Below are positions 25,459-34,248 of a DNA stretch of 64,000 nucleotides, piece by piece. Numbering within the stretch: position 1 is the first letter of the stretch; every line of letters starts with the position of its first letter. This stretch comes from Chloroflexota bacterium. GTDB lineage: Bacteria > Chloroflexota > UBA6077 > FW602-bin22 > CADDYW01. The notes under the pieces are model-generated. The model worked only from the letters and a program-made list of their open reading frames with translations. It was not told where the DNA came from and searched no databases. The stretch spans positions 1 through 64,000 of the forward strand of contig JAJPIK010000119.1 of the NCBI GenBank assembly GCA_021324795.1. Reading direction: 5' to 3'. A program made the translations under genes and the position numbers.

Positions 25459-25761
25459 TTACCAAAGACCAAGCATTGCCTTCACTTCATCGCTCGCCAT
25501 GGTGCGCGGATCCCAAGGAGGGTTAAAGGTGATATCGACGTCAACCTTTTCGACGTCCGGTAGTGAGCTAACCACCGCTTCCACCTGGCTGGTTAGGTAG
25601 GGACCAACCGGGCAGAAGGGGGACGTGAGCGTCATCGTTACCTTGACCGTGTGGTCTTGAATCTCGGTATCGTAAACCAGCCCGAGATCGATGATGCTGA
25701 TACCGATCTCGGGATCTTCGACAACGCGGATTGCTTCCCGGACTTGCTCCTCTGTGACCAT
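25459..25761 (-). CDS. MIP18/DUF59-family Fe-S cluster assembly factor (SufT/PaaD-like)
   Basis: This 100-aa protein carries the family signature DPEIGISIIDLGLVYD, TMTLTSPFCPVGPYL with the conserved Cys, and a C-terminal VDITFNPPWDPRTM. These proteins help mature Fe-S proteins. The ATG overlaps the stop of the upstream response regulator (TAATG), so it is co-transcribed with the ANTAR pair, which is an uncommon neighbour. Confidence 0.92.
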   Translation of the reverse strand: MVTEEQVREAIRVVEDPEIGISIIDLGLVYDTEIQDHTVKVTMTLTSPFCPVGPYLTSQVEAVVSSLPDVEKVDVDITFNPPWDPRTMASDEVKAMLGLW

Positions 25762-26351
25762 TACGCCTTCTCCTTTTCCACCTCGTGGGCAAGCAGGATG
25801 GCCTCGGCAACCTCGCGCATGGATTTGCGGGTATTCATGGAGAGCTTCTGGATCTTACGGAACGCTTCGGCTTCTTTCAGGTTTTGGGTATCCATGAGGA
25901 CTCCCTTGGCTCGCTCGACGAGCTTTCGCGTCTCGAGGGTGTCCCGCAAGCTCTGCGCCTCCTTTTCGAGGATGCGGAACTCTTTGAACCGCGAGAGTGC
26001 AATTTCGATTGACGGAACCAGATCTGACTCACGGAATGGCTTGACAATGTAGCCGACGACACCGGCCTCCTTCGCGCCTTCCACGAGCTCGGTTTGACTG
26101 AAGGCAGTCAAAAGAAGCACTGGCGCAATGCGCTCTTCGGTCAAGATCTTTGCCGCGGCGATCCCGTCGAGATCTGGCATCTTGATGTCCATGATGACCA
26201 GGTCAGGTTTGAGTTCCCGTCCTAGGTTCACCGCGCTCAGGCCATCGCCCGCTTCGCCGACCACCAGATATCCCAGGCTCGTCAGCATCTCCCTGAGATC
26301 CATTCGGATGATCGACTCGTCGTCGGCGATCACCACCCGCGTCTGCCCCAT
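25761..26351 (-). CDS. ANTAR-domain response regulator (PdtaR-like)
   Basis: The receiver domain (residues 4-118) has the acidic pocket ADDES, phospho-acceptor D55 in VIMDIKMPDLDG, T85 and K105 (IVKPFRESD). It is followed by a coiled coil and the ANTAR RNA-binding domain (ETRKLVERAKGVLMDTQNLKEAEAF). Such regulators bind paired hairpins in nascent RNA to prevent termination. The ATG at 26351 is preferred; an in-frame ATG at 26360 lies only a base after the GGAGG. Its kinase is encoded just upstream. Confidence 0.93.
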   Translation of the reverse strand: MGQTRVVIADDESIIRMDLREMLTSLGYLVVGEAGDGLSAVNLGRELKPDLVIMDIKMPDLDGIAAAKILTEERIAPVLLLTAFSQTELVEGAKEAGVVGYIVKPFRESDLVPSIEIALSRFKEFRILEKEAQSLRDTLETRKLVERAKGVLMDTQNLKEAEAFRKIQKLSMNTRKSMREVAEAILLAHEVEKEKA

Positions 26352-26402
26352 CCTCTTCATTCCTCCGACTTTTCTCGGGTCGGGTCACTTTCTTGCCCGA
26401 CG

Positions 26403-27965
26403 TTATCCTGCGTAGGGAAATGCGACGACCGCACGAGCACCACGGCCGTCTCCTCCCACTATGTGAAAGGTGCCCTTCAGGTCTTCTTTGACGAGAGTCT
26501 GGACGATTTGCAACCCGAGACTACCGCTCTGGAGAGGATCGAAGCCTGGCGGGAGTCCAGCACCATCGTCGGACACCTCGAGCACGACGTGCTCACCGTG
26601 CGTCGACAAGCGTACGCGTACCGTCCCTTCACTCGCGTTGGCGAATCCATGCTCGACTGTATTCTGCAACAATTCGTTGATGATCAACGAGCACGAGGTT
26701 GCCTGCTGTGTTGGCAGGAACACACTCGACGCCTCGAGAACGAAGTGAATTCGCTTCTCGGGATCGACGAAGCTGCGCGTCGCCTCGGAAATGATACGTT
26801 GGGCTACCTCCTGCATATCGATGTTACTCGATTCTTGGTGGGCAAGAAACTCATGAATCACGGCGATGCTGAGAATGCGGCTGATTGTCTCCTTGAGCAT
26901 CTCTGAGACTTCAGGCGTCCCAGTCCGCCGTGCTTGCAGGCGGAGTAATGCAGCAATGGTCTGGAGATTATTCTTGACTCGATGGTGAATCTCCTGAATC
27001 ATCGCCGATTTGATTTTGAGCTCTCGCTCGGTCTGGTTTTCCTGAGTGACGTCGTGAACCGTCAGGATGACCGGATCGCGCGGCTCGATCCGGTGGATGA
27101 CCCGACTCCAAATCGGCTCGTTCTGATAGCCGATTAACGGGATCGCGCGTTTGAGCCAGGTATAATTGCCCTCCTGAACAAGCTGCTCGACGCACGAACC
27201 AGTTTCCACCGCCTTGAAGAAGACGCTTTCGTCGGTTCGCAAGCTGGCGACGTTGTGGTGAAGTAGACTATGGCTGTAGCCAATTTTCCGATAGAGTTGT
27301 TCGGCAAGGGAGCTGATGTAAGCGATCTCCCCATCTCCATTGACCACCATCGCCCCATCGTGCTCGGTGAGTCGGCTAAGATTGGCTGTCCCGCGTAATT
27401 GTCCATCCATGACGATTGAGCGAAGCCGGCTGACCGCTCGACGGTAGACGACGCTTTTCTGGCGATGGCGTTCACTTTCGACAAGACTGACCTCGATCGC
27501 GACGGCTCCGAGCACGCGAGTGCCGTCCCGGATGGGGTAGACGTCCTGTACCATGGGATGTCCGGGAACCAAGAGACGATGGTTGTGGACCGATGGCTTG
27601 CCGCGCGTGAGGGCTCGGATGACCGCGGGCTCATCAGTGTAGCGGACGACACGGCCAATCTGGGATTCAGCATAAATCGGGGGGACTGGGTTAGGTTTGG
27701 CCTCGGCGATCACGCGCGCGGTCAAAGGGTCGGGAGCCAGAGTGTAGAGGAAGACATCCCCCCTGCTGAGATCAGCAAGGATTGGCAAGGAGCAAATTAC
27801 CTGCTCGATGATATCTCGTCTTTCGTGGGTTCCGCGGTCCGGAGCTGCTAACTGAGTATCCACCGCTCTCTTCGTTGCCTGGTCTTCATTGACTCGCGCT
27901 ACGATCAGCTCGCGGGAAAAAGCGACCGTCCGCCCATCACATTCCACCGCTGGCGTGTGAACCAC
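26403..27965 (-). CDS. PdtaS-like sensor histidine kinase (HisKA_2 type)
   Basis: A GAF-like region (about 48-160) and a PAS-like region (about 200-305) precede the HisKA_2 phospho-acceptor motif EIHHRVKNNLQTIAALLRLQARR (H327/H328) and an HATPase domain with NELLQNTVEHGFA, DDGAGLPPGF and SLGLQIVQTLV. This is the PdtaS arrangement, and it is followed by its ANTAR regulator. No membrane segment is present, so it should sense a cytoplasmic signal. The GTG start lacks a clear ribosome-binding site, so the first ~45 residues are uncertain. Confidence 0.9.
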   Translation of the reverse strand: MVHTPAVECDGRTVAFSRELIVARVNEDQATKRAVDTQLAAPDRGTHERRDIIEQVICSLPILADLSRGDVFLYTLAPDPLTARVIAEAKPNPVPPIYAESQIGRVVRYTDEPAVIRALTRGKPSVHNHRLLVPGHPMVQDVYPIRDGTRVLGAVAIEVSLVESERHRQKSVVYRRAVSRLRSIVMDGQLRGTANLSRLTEHDGAMVVNGDGEIAYISSLAEQLYRKIGYSHSLLHHNVASLRTDESVFFKAVETGSCVEQLVQEGNYTWLKRAIPLIGYQNEPIWSRVIHRIEPRDPVILTVHDVTQENQTERELKIKSAMIQEIHHRVKNNLQTIAALLRLQARRTGTPEVSEMLKETISRILSIAVIHEFLAHQESSNIDMQEVAQRIISEATRSFVDPEKRIHFVLEASSVFLPTQQATSCSLIINELLQNTVEHGFANASEGTVRVRLSTHGEHVVLEVSDDGAGLPPGFDPLQSGSLGLQIVQTLVKEDLKGTFHIVGGDGRGARAVVAFPYAG

Positions 27966-28045
27966 TGGCTAAAGCCGTGAGCGATTATACAGAAATTCGG
28001 CCGAAATGACAATTGGAAAGCGCTGGTCGACGCTTGGCTAAAACG

Positions 28046-28074
28046 TTGCCGGTCGGTGGCGAGCCGCGTAGAAT
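28046..28074 (+). promoter_or_regulatory. Promoter of the TyrA-like gene
   Basis: TTGCCG, a 17-base spacer and TAGAAT lie 37 bases upstream of the ATG at 28112. Hexamer matches are 4/6 and 5/6. Confidence 0.55.
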
Positions 28075-28111
28075 CTCTCGTAGTCGTCGATAAGTTGTGG
28101 GAGGCGAATGG

Positions 28112-30199
28112 ATGGTCACGCCGGTGGAGCGACCGCACCTGGCGATCATCGGAGGCGGTGGAGCCATGGGGCGACTATTTGCACGCCTTCTTACCCCCGC
28201 GGTGAGTGAGCTTTACGTTTTCGACTTCTTTGACGCGGCTAGCCATCCTGCGCCGCTTGGCAAGTTGCTCGATGACGTGCGCTTCAGCGCGGATTCGGCC
28301 GGCCTGGTTGGGGCGCCAATCCCGGTTTTACGACATGCAGATGGTACCGTTTGGACGACCTCAAGCGAGCTGGGCGATCTCCGCCGGGGGCGCGCGTGTC
28401 TTCCGCTTCTACCACGAGAAGGGGTGCTTCGGCCAGATGGGGCGAATGATCAGAAGGGGGAGGCACCTTTTGCCGCCGCGGCCTCGCTGGTCGATCTTTT
28501 GAGGTCCGGCGGTCCGCTGAACGATGGTCGCTCATCCCAATCGACACTTGTTTACGCTGGCCTACCCGAAGATGCGCACGAGCTCTTGCCACGCGCCGAC
28601 ATCGTGCTCCTTGCCGTCGGCTACGAGAGCGATCTTGCCTACCGGGCCATCGTGCGCAGCTATTGCCCCGCTTTTCGCCCGGGCAGCCTAATCGTCGATC
28701 TTGGCTCGACGAAGTTACCTTCGTTAGTGGCCCTCGAGTCAGAGCTGCCCTCCGAGGTGGGAGTACTCGGCGCACATCCCCTCTTCGGGCCAACCGTCTC
28801 CGACCTGACCGGCCTGATCGTCGCGGTAGTCGACGCTGCCGACGGAAGACCTCTATCTCCATGGCGCGAGTGGTTTGTTGAACAGTTGGCTCGGCTAAAG
28901 ATGATTGTCACCCCGGCGACCGCGCGCGAGCACGATGATGCCATGGCATTCGTTCAAGCTCTGACCCATTTTACCTTATTATCATATGCATATACGTTTG
29001 TACGATTAGACTTTGACCCCGTCGAGCTGCTGGCGTTCCGCACGCCAGTGTTTGAGCCTTTGCTGTATCTTGCCGCGCGGGTGGCCAATCTGGCGCGTAG
29101 CACCCCTGAAACCTACCGCTCGATTCAAGCTCTTTCCACGCGCCCAGACGCTCGCCGGGCCTTTCTGGACACTGCTCGCGAATTGCTGGAGACAATCGAG
29201 CGAGCTCACGATCAGCCAACAGACGCCGGTGTCGACCGGACAGATCCGCTGGTCGCCCTTTTTCAGAAGTATGGTACGCCGTGGTCACCCGACGGACGTG
29301 ATCGGGGCGCTCGTCAACGGCGAGAGCACCTTCTCGAGATGGGGGCTCGTCTCGTCGACGACTTGAATCAATTGCGTCAAGAAATTGTCGTGGCTGCTGG
29401 ACAGGTCCGGGCGATCGAAGAAAAGCGAATGGGGCAGCCACCCCGCATTGTCATCGGCATTGTCGATCTCGACTTGCTTGCCCCGGGCCGCCAGGACGTG
29501 GCGTCGCGGGTTCGCTTGCGGCAGCTCAACCTGTTGCTGGGGAGCATCCGTGGCGGTGGTGCCAACGACAGTGGGCAGCATGACCTGATCATTCCGCTGG
29601 CCCGCGCCCGGGTGCTTGGCGTGGACGAAACGTTAGATTGGTTGCTGACCCAGCCCGAACTCGTCGAAGTCAGATCATATCCGGCACGTGTGCCGGACTG
29701 GTTCGACCGCGAGATCTTGCTGCGTCTACTGAAAGGCTTCTCGGATCGCCCCGAGACGACTCAGAGTCGAGTTTGGGACGTGAACTTGACCCCGGCGCAT
29801 TCTAATGCTAAAGGCGGCAGAGCAGAGGGCGAGAAAGCAGTGGTGATCTCGCTGTCGATTGTCTTGCACCCGGCCGATTTGGTTGCGATCCGCAGAGAGA
29901 TCGAAAGCGCTGGTGCCAAGGCGTTTGCACGCGAGCTCTCGGAATTAGACGCGCGACTCACCGAAATCCATGGTCACCTCGAGGCGGGCATCGCGCGGGG
30001 TGCTAAGTACGATGCCCTAAGCCGCGAGAAAGATCGCCTCAAACACCAGCGAAAGGCCGTGATTGATCAGCGGACGGCTTGGGTTGATCGGCGAGTACGC
30101 CAAGAGACTCGTCTACGGGTGCAAAGTATCTTTGAGCAGGCCGTGAGTTGGTTGAACGCACATGGTTGTTCGTCGCTCGTCCGGGGCCAATCCACTTGA
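28112..30199 (+). CDS. Prephenate dehydrogenase-like protein with insertion and unknown C-terminal half
   Basis: The N-terminus has the dinucleotide motif IIGGGGAMGRLFARLL. Later blocks match TyrA of the E. coli type: ADIVLLAV, GSTKLPSLVAL, VLGAHPLFGPTVSDLTG (about 221) and EHDDAMAFVQALTHF (about 272). Between the first strand pair and ADIVLLAV lies an insertion of about 100 residues rich in Gly/Pro. From about 395 to 695 comes a region I do not recognise, with strand RIVIGIVDLDLL, a middle part and a long charged coiled coil (REIESAGAKAFARELSELD...). Total 695 aa, about twice the usual TyrA. No other aromatic amino-acid gene is adjacent. GGGAGG supports the ATG. Confidence 0.7.
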   Translation: MVTPVERPHLAIIGGGGAMGRLFARLLTPAVSELYVFDFFDAASHPAPLGKLLDDVRFSADSAGLVGAPIPVLRHADGTVWTTSSELGDLRRGRACLPLLPREGVLRPDGANDQKGEAPFAAAASLVDLLRSGGPLNDGRSSQSTLVYAGLPEDAHELLPRADIVLLAVGYESDLAYRAIVRSYCPAFRPGSLIVDLGSTKLPSLVALESELPSEVGVLGAHPLFGPTVSDLTGLIVAVVDAADGRPLSPWREWFVEQLARLKMIVTPATAREHDDAMAFVQALTHFTLLSYAYTFVRLDFDPVELLAFRTPVFEPLLYLAARVANLARSTPETYRSIQALSTRPDARRAFLDTARELLETIERAHDQPTDAGVDRTDPLVALFQKYGTPWSPDGRDRGARQRREHLLEMGARLVDDLNQLRQEIVVAAGQVRAIEEKRMGQPPRIVIGIVDLDLLAPGRQDVASRVRLRQLNLLLGSIRGGGANDSGQHDLIIPLARARVLGVDETLDWLLTQPELVEVRSYPARVPDWFDREILLRLLKGFSDRPETTQSRVWDVNLTPAHSNAKGGRAEGEKAVVISLSIVLHPADLVAIRREIESAGAKAFARELSELDARLTEIHGHLEAGIARGAKYDALSREKDRLKHQRKAVIDQRTAWVDRRVRQETRLRVQSIFEQAVSWLNAHGCSSLVRGQST

Positions 30200-30586
30200 T
30201 GCATCGGCTAGTTGATGGAGCAAGCGGTTGACTTGCTGAGTCAACTCGTCGATTTCAAAGGGCTTGGTCAGCACGCCAAGAGGTTGGAGCTTGGATTCGG
30301 CTAACGCTTCCGTCTCGCTTGGCTCAGCATCGAGCGCGCTGATGACAAGCACCGGGATCGAGGCAAAAGCGGGGTCCTGGCGCAGTGCTTGGAGCACCTC
30401 CCATCCGCTCGGACGTGGCATCTGGAGATCCAGAAAAACCAGCGCGGGACGGAGGCGTCGTACCATCTCAAGTGCCAAGGTGGAATTCGTGCACCCGACG
30501 ACCTCGTAACCATCCAGTTGGAGCACCGAATGGATAAGCTCAATAAAATCGGGGTCGTCGTCGACCACGAGAACTCTTCGAGCCAT
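30113..30586 (-). CDS. Single-domain CheY-like response regulator
   Basis: The receiver domain has VLVVDDDPDF (D9-D11), phospho-acceptor D53 in LVFLDLQMPRPSG, Ser in PVLVISAL and K in LGVLTKPFEIDEL. No output domain follows. The receiver ends near residue 123; the remaining ~34 residues are low in order and overlap the convergent TyrA-like gene by 87 bases. No kinase is adjacent. GGAGG lies 8 bases before the ATG. Confidence 0.9.
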   Translation of the reverse strand: MARRVLVVDDDPDFIELIHSVLQLDGYEVVGCTNSTLALEMVRRLRPALVFLDLQMPRPSGWEVLQALRQDPAFASIPVLVISALDAEPSETEALAESKLQPLGVLTKPFEIDELTQQVNRLLHQLADASSGLAPDERRTTMCVQPTHGLLKDTLHP

Positions 30587-30616
30587 CCGTCAAACCTCCT
30601 GATTTTAGCCGGTTCT

Positions 30617-30645
30617 ATTGTATCCTTGAAGCGACATTCAAACAA
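30617..30645 (-). promoter_or_regulatory. Promoter of the CheY-like gene
   Basis: On the minus strand TTGTTT (30640-30645), a 17-base spacer and TACAAT (30617-30622) lie 30 bases upstream of the ATG at 30586. Confidence 0.6.
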
Positions 30646-30735
30646 GCATGGGCTGCTAGCTCAGTGCGCCTTGGCATCTTTTCTGGCTGGTCGCGCGATG
30701 GTATCATCCAGGGTGGAAGATTTTCGTAGATTCTT

Positions 30736-33393
30736 GTGAACTTGGTGCATTCTCCTTCTCATTCTGATACGACCCCTGAAGTTAGCCTAACGCCGTTGCG
30801 TCGCCAGTACCTCGAGCTGAAGCGCCGCTTCCCAGATACAATTCTGCTCTTTCGGCTGGGCGACTTTTATGAGGCATTCGACGACGATGCGCGGATTTTG
30901 TCGTCGGAGCTCGACATTGTCCTGACCGGGCGGGACGTCGCACGCGGAGCACGCATTCCCATGGCTGGCGTGCCCTACCACTCCCTTGACGTCCATTTGG
31001 CCAAGCTGATCAAGAAAGGGTACCGCGTCGCGGTCTGCGAACAGCTTAGCGATCCAAAGACGAGTCGCGGGCTGGTCGAGCGCGACGTGACCCGTGTCGT
31101 CACCCCGGGCACTGTAGTCGAGCCGGCTCTGCTTGATGAGAGGCGGCATAACTACTTAATGGCAGTGGTCTCCGATGATCGGCGCGTTGGCCTGAGCTAC
31201 ACCGACGTGACAACCGGTGAATTCGCAGCGACTCAGCTCGAATGCGACGACAGCAAGGCGTTAGAACGCGAGATCGAGCGGCTCCAGCCCGCGGAGGTCC
31301 TCATCGCGACCGAAGATGCTCTCCAAGAGGATCTCGCGGTGATCTGTCGGCGCATTGGCGCGCGGCTGAGCGAAATTGAACGATGGAAGGTCGAACTGGC
31401 CAATGCGCGGGAGGCACTGGAGCGTCACTTCCAGGTCTCCTCGCTCGAAGGTCTCGGGACGTCCGGCTATCCTTTGATCGTACGGGCGGCCGGGGCAATC
31501 GTTCAGTACCTTGGCGAGGCGCAAAAAGCCGCCCTCAGCCAGATCGAGGAACTCCGAACCTATCAGACTTCGGATTACATGTTGCTCGACGCGACGGCGC
31601 GCCGAAACCTCGAGCTCGTCGAGACCGCCCGCTTGGGGGCTAGCCGAGGCTCGCTGATTTGGGTGCTTGACCGAACCAAGACGCCCGGTGGTGCTCGCTT
31701 GCTCCACACCTGGCTGAACCAACCGTTGCTTGACGTCAATCACTTGAATCAACGACTCGACGCTGTCGAAGAGTTCGTTCAAGACGCCGGCGCCCGGGCT
31801 CGCTTGCGTGAAAAACTTGGCGCGGTAAAGGATCTCGAGCGCCTGATCAATCGTGTCGGTCAAGGTGTGGCGACGCCGCGCGATCTCCTCGCCTTGAAAG
31901 CAAGCCTGGAGGCGGTGCCTGCGCTCCGAGAAATCCTCCAGGGCGATTCACGGACCGTCGCATCGAGACGGAGACAGCAGCTCGCGGCAGCGCTCGACGA
32001 CGGGGCGCCGATCGTCGAGCTGATTGCCCAAGCGATCGTCGACGATCCCCCAGCGAACTTTGCTGATGGGGGCGTGATTGCTCCCGGGTTCTCGAGCGAG
32101 CTCGACGATATCAATCAATCGACTAGCCATGCTCATCGTTGGATCCAGAACTTAGAGGCGACCGAGCGCGAACGCACCGGCATCCGTGGGCTGAAAGTTG
32201 GCTACAACAAGGTTTTTGGCTACTTTATCGAGGTCAGTAATGCCAATCGGAGCCTGGTGCCAGACAGCTACATCCGCAAGCAGACACTCGTCGGGGGTGA
32301 GCGCTACGTCACGGCCGAACTCAAGGAGTACGAAGCGATTGTCCTGAACGCCAAGGAGCGGGTCAGCGAGCTTGAGCAAGCGCTCTTCAAGCAGGTGTGC
32401 ACGCAGATCGCGAGCGAGCGGCAGCGTGTGCTCCGGACCGCGCGGGCGCTGAGCGAGGCCGATGTCTACGCAAGTCTGGCCGAGGTCGCGGTGCAGAATC
32501 GCTACGTCAGACCCACCTTGGACGAAGGTACGACGATTGAGATTGTCAGAGGTCGCCATCCGGTCGTCGAGCAGACCAGAGTTGACGAGCCATTCACTCC
32601 GAACGATCTGCGTTTGTCAACGGAAGATGCCCAAATCATTGTGCTGACCGGTCCGAACATGGCGGGAAAGTCGACTTTTTTGCGCCAGGTCGCCCTGATC
32701 GTCTTGCTTGCACAGGTTGGCAGCTTCGTTCCGGCGGAATCAGCCCGGATTGGACTGGTTGACCGCATCTTTACTCGGGTTGGTGCCCAGGACGACGTCA
32801 GCGCCGGGCAAAGCACCTTCTTGGTTGAAATGCTGGAGACCGCACAGTTGCTCACCCAAAGCACCCGGCGTAGCCTGCTTATTCTTGACGAAGTGGGGCG
32901 CGGGACCAGCACCTATGATGGGATGGCGCTGGCCCAGGCAATCATCGAATACGTGCACAACCATCCGAAGCTCGGCGCACGCACCCTTTTCGCGACGCAT
33001 TACCACGAGCTGACCGAGTTAGCCGAAGTACTACCTCGCGTCCGCAACTTTCGCATGGACGTTCGTGAGGAGGGGAAAGACGTCTACTTCCTTCATCGCG
33101 TCGTGCCGGGCGGAGCTGATCGAAGCTACGGAATCCACGTGGCGCGACTGGCGGGGATTCCCCGGGCAATCACCCGGCGGGCCGAGGAGATTCTGCGTGA
33201 CTTAGAGCGCGGCGATCGTCGGCGCACCGGGCGGTCTGCCGAGTCCGTCCTTGAAGTGGTCCAGCTTTCCTTCTTCGGTGGGCCGAATCCGGTCCTCGAA
33301 GAGCTGAAATCCCTCGATCTGCTCTCTTTGTCGCCTCTCGAAGCGCTGAGTAAGCTCTTCGAGCTTCAGGAGAAGGCGAAGAGTCTGGGATGA
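30736..33393 (+). CDS. mutS: DNA mismatch repair protein MutS
   Basis: MutS recognises mismatches and recruits downstream repair. The 885-aa protein contains the mismatch-binding motif LFRLGDFYEAF (Phe-x-Glu type), the connector and lever domains, clamp VGYNKVFGYFIEVSNAN, and the ATPase domain with GPNMAGKSTFLRQ, DDVSAGQSTFLVEM, LLILDEVGRGTSTYDGMA and TLFATHYHELTEL. The C-terminal helix-turn-helix (ITRRAEEILRDLE) is present, so it is MutS1 and not MutS2. The start is GTG at 30736; no strong ribosome-binding site is visible. Confidence 0.97.
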   Translation: MNLVHSPSHSDTTPEVSLTPLRRQYLELKRRFPDTILLFRLGDFYEAFDDDARILSSELDIVLTGRDVARGARIPMAGVPYHSLDVHLAKLIKKGYRVAVCEQLSDPKTSRGLVERDVTRVVTPGTVVEPALLDERRHNYLMAVVSDDRRVGLSYTDVTTGEFAATQLECDDSKALEREIERLQPAEVLIATEDALQEDLAVICRRIGARLSEIERWKVELANAREALERHFQVSSLEGLGTSGYPLIVRAAGAIVQYLGEAQKAALSQIEELRTYQTSDYMLLDATARRNLELVETARLGASRGSLIWVLDRTKTPGGARLLHTWLNQPLLDVNHLNQRLDAVEEFVQDAGARARLREKLGAVKDLERLINRVGQGVATPRDLLALKASLEAVPALREILQGDSRTVASRRRQQLAAALDDGAPIVELIAQAIVDDPPANFADGGVIAPGFSSELDDINQSTSHAHRWIQNLEATERERTGIRGLKVGYNKVFGYFIEVSNANRSLVPDSYIRKQTLVGGERYVTAELKEYEAIVLNAKERVSELEQALFKQVCTQIASERQRVLRTARALSEADVYASLAEVAVQNRYVRPTLDEGTTIEIVRGRHPVVEQTRVDEPFTPNDLRLSTEDAQIIVLTGPNMAGKSTFLRQVALIVLLAQVGSFVPAESARIGLVDRIFTRVGAQDDVSAGQSTFLVEMLETAQLLTQSTRRSLLILDEVGRGTSTYDGMALAQAIIEYVHNHPKLGARTLFATHYHELTELAEVLPRVRNFRMDVREEGKDVYFLHRVVPGGADRSYGIHVARLAGIPRAITRRAEEILRDLERGDRRRTGRSAESVLEVVQLSFFGGPNPVLEELKSLDLLSLSPLEALSKLFELQEKAKSLG

Positions 33394-33489
33394 CAGTAGT
33401 AGCCCGGATTATCCGAGAGCCCTTTCGCGTCCTGGTCCGTTGACGCGAGCCTTGGCCCTGCTGGAAGGGAGAAGGACGCGGGGCTTGAA

Positions 33490-34248
33490 CTAAACATAAA
33501 TCCAAAATCGTTCGGCGAAGTGATGGGGGTGCCCACTCAATCGGGACGCGTAGTCTCTGACCACCTGGTCAGGCTTACCGTAGTGGCGAAAAATGGTCGG
33601 AAGTTGACTGGTGTAGCAATGGATCGCCGCCAGGCGCTGTTCGATTGTCGAAGTGACATCGATGACGTGCGGGGTCAGAGGCCGAGCGATTTTTTGGAGC
33701 GCAGTTTCGATGCTACCGGGCGAGGCAGCGTAGGGAAAGTCCTCGTAGTACGAGACTCCGAGTCCGTGTTCGGCGAGTGGCTTGGCGACGTCACGGCAGA
33801 GCTGGTGGTCAACGTGATGCCCCACGGCCAGCGGTAGATAGACCTGATGGGCAGCGGTATGAGAGGCGAGGTTGAACAGCGCTTCCCGCACAGAAATACG
33901 TAACTCTCGATCCTCGGATTTCAGTGGGCCGAAGAGCTCTTCGTCAGATAAGTAGAGGTCTTCCCGGTAGATCGCGTCGGGATAGTCAAGCCACTGATAA
34001 TCGACCCCCAGTGCCCGCATAGCGGCAAGGTCCTCACGTCGACGGTAATCCACTGTTGTATCCCCGGTCTGCCAGCGTTGGTGCTGAAATTGGGCAAAAG
34101 CATTAAGCGCGGCCGGTGGCAAGCCGCCAAAGACGGTGACGACGGTCACGCGGCCGGTTCGGGCAAGGAGGGCCGCAGTGCCGCCACAAGAGAGAGCGAC
34201 GTCGTCGAAATGAGGAGACACGAAGAGGGTGTTGACGGAACTAGCCAC
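33490..34248 (-). CDS. PIG-L/LmbE-family N-acetylglucosamine deacetylase-like
   Basis: This 252-aa protein has the PIG-L zinc motif SPHFDDVALSCGG (variant of PHPDDE) and GHHVDHQ, which supplies the third ligand. Family members deacetylate GlcNAc-containing substrates in glycolipids, mycothiol/bacillithiol or antibiotics. The start (GTG) overlaps the murE stop by 8 bases, suggesting a role in the cell-wall operon, but the substrate is unknown. Confidence 0.88.
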   Translation of the reverse strand: MASSVNTLFVSPHFDDVALSCGGTAALLARTGRVTVVTVFGGLPPAALNAFAQFQHQRWQTGDTTVDYRRREDLAAMRALGVDYQWLDYPDAIYREDLYLSDEELFGPLKSEDRELRISVREALFNLASHTAAHQVYLPLAVGHHVDHQLCRDVAKPLAEHGLGVSYYEDFPYAASPGSIETALQKIARPLTPHVIDVTSTIEQRLAAIHCYTSQLPTIFRHYGKPDQVVRDYASRLSGHPHHFAERFWIYV

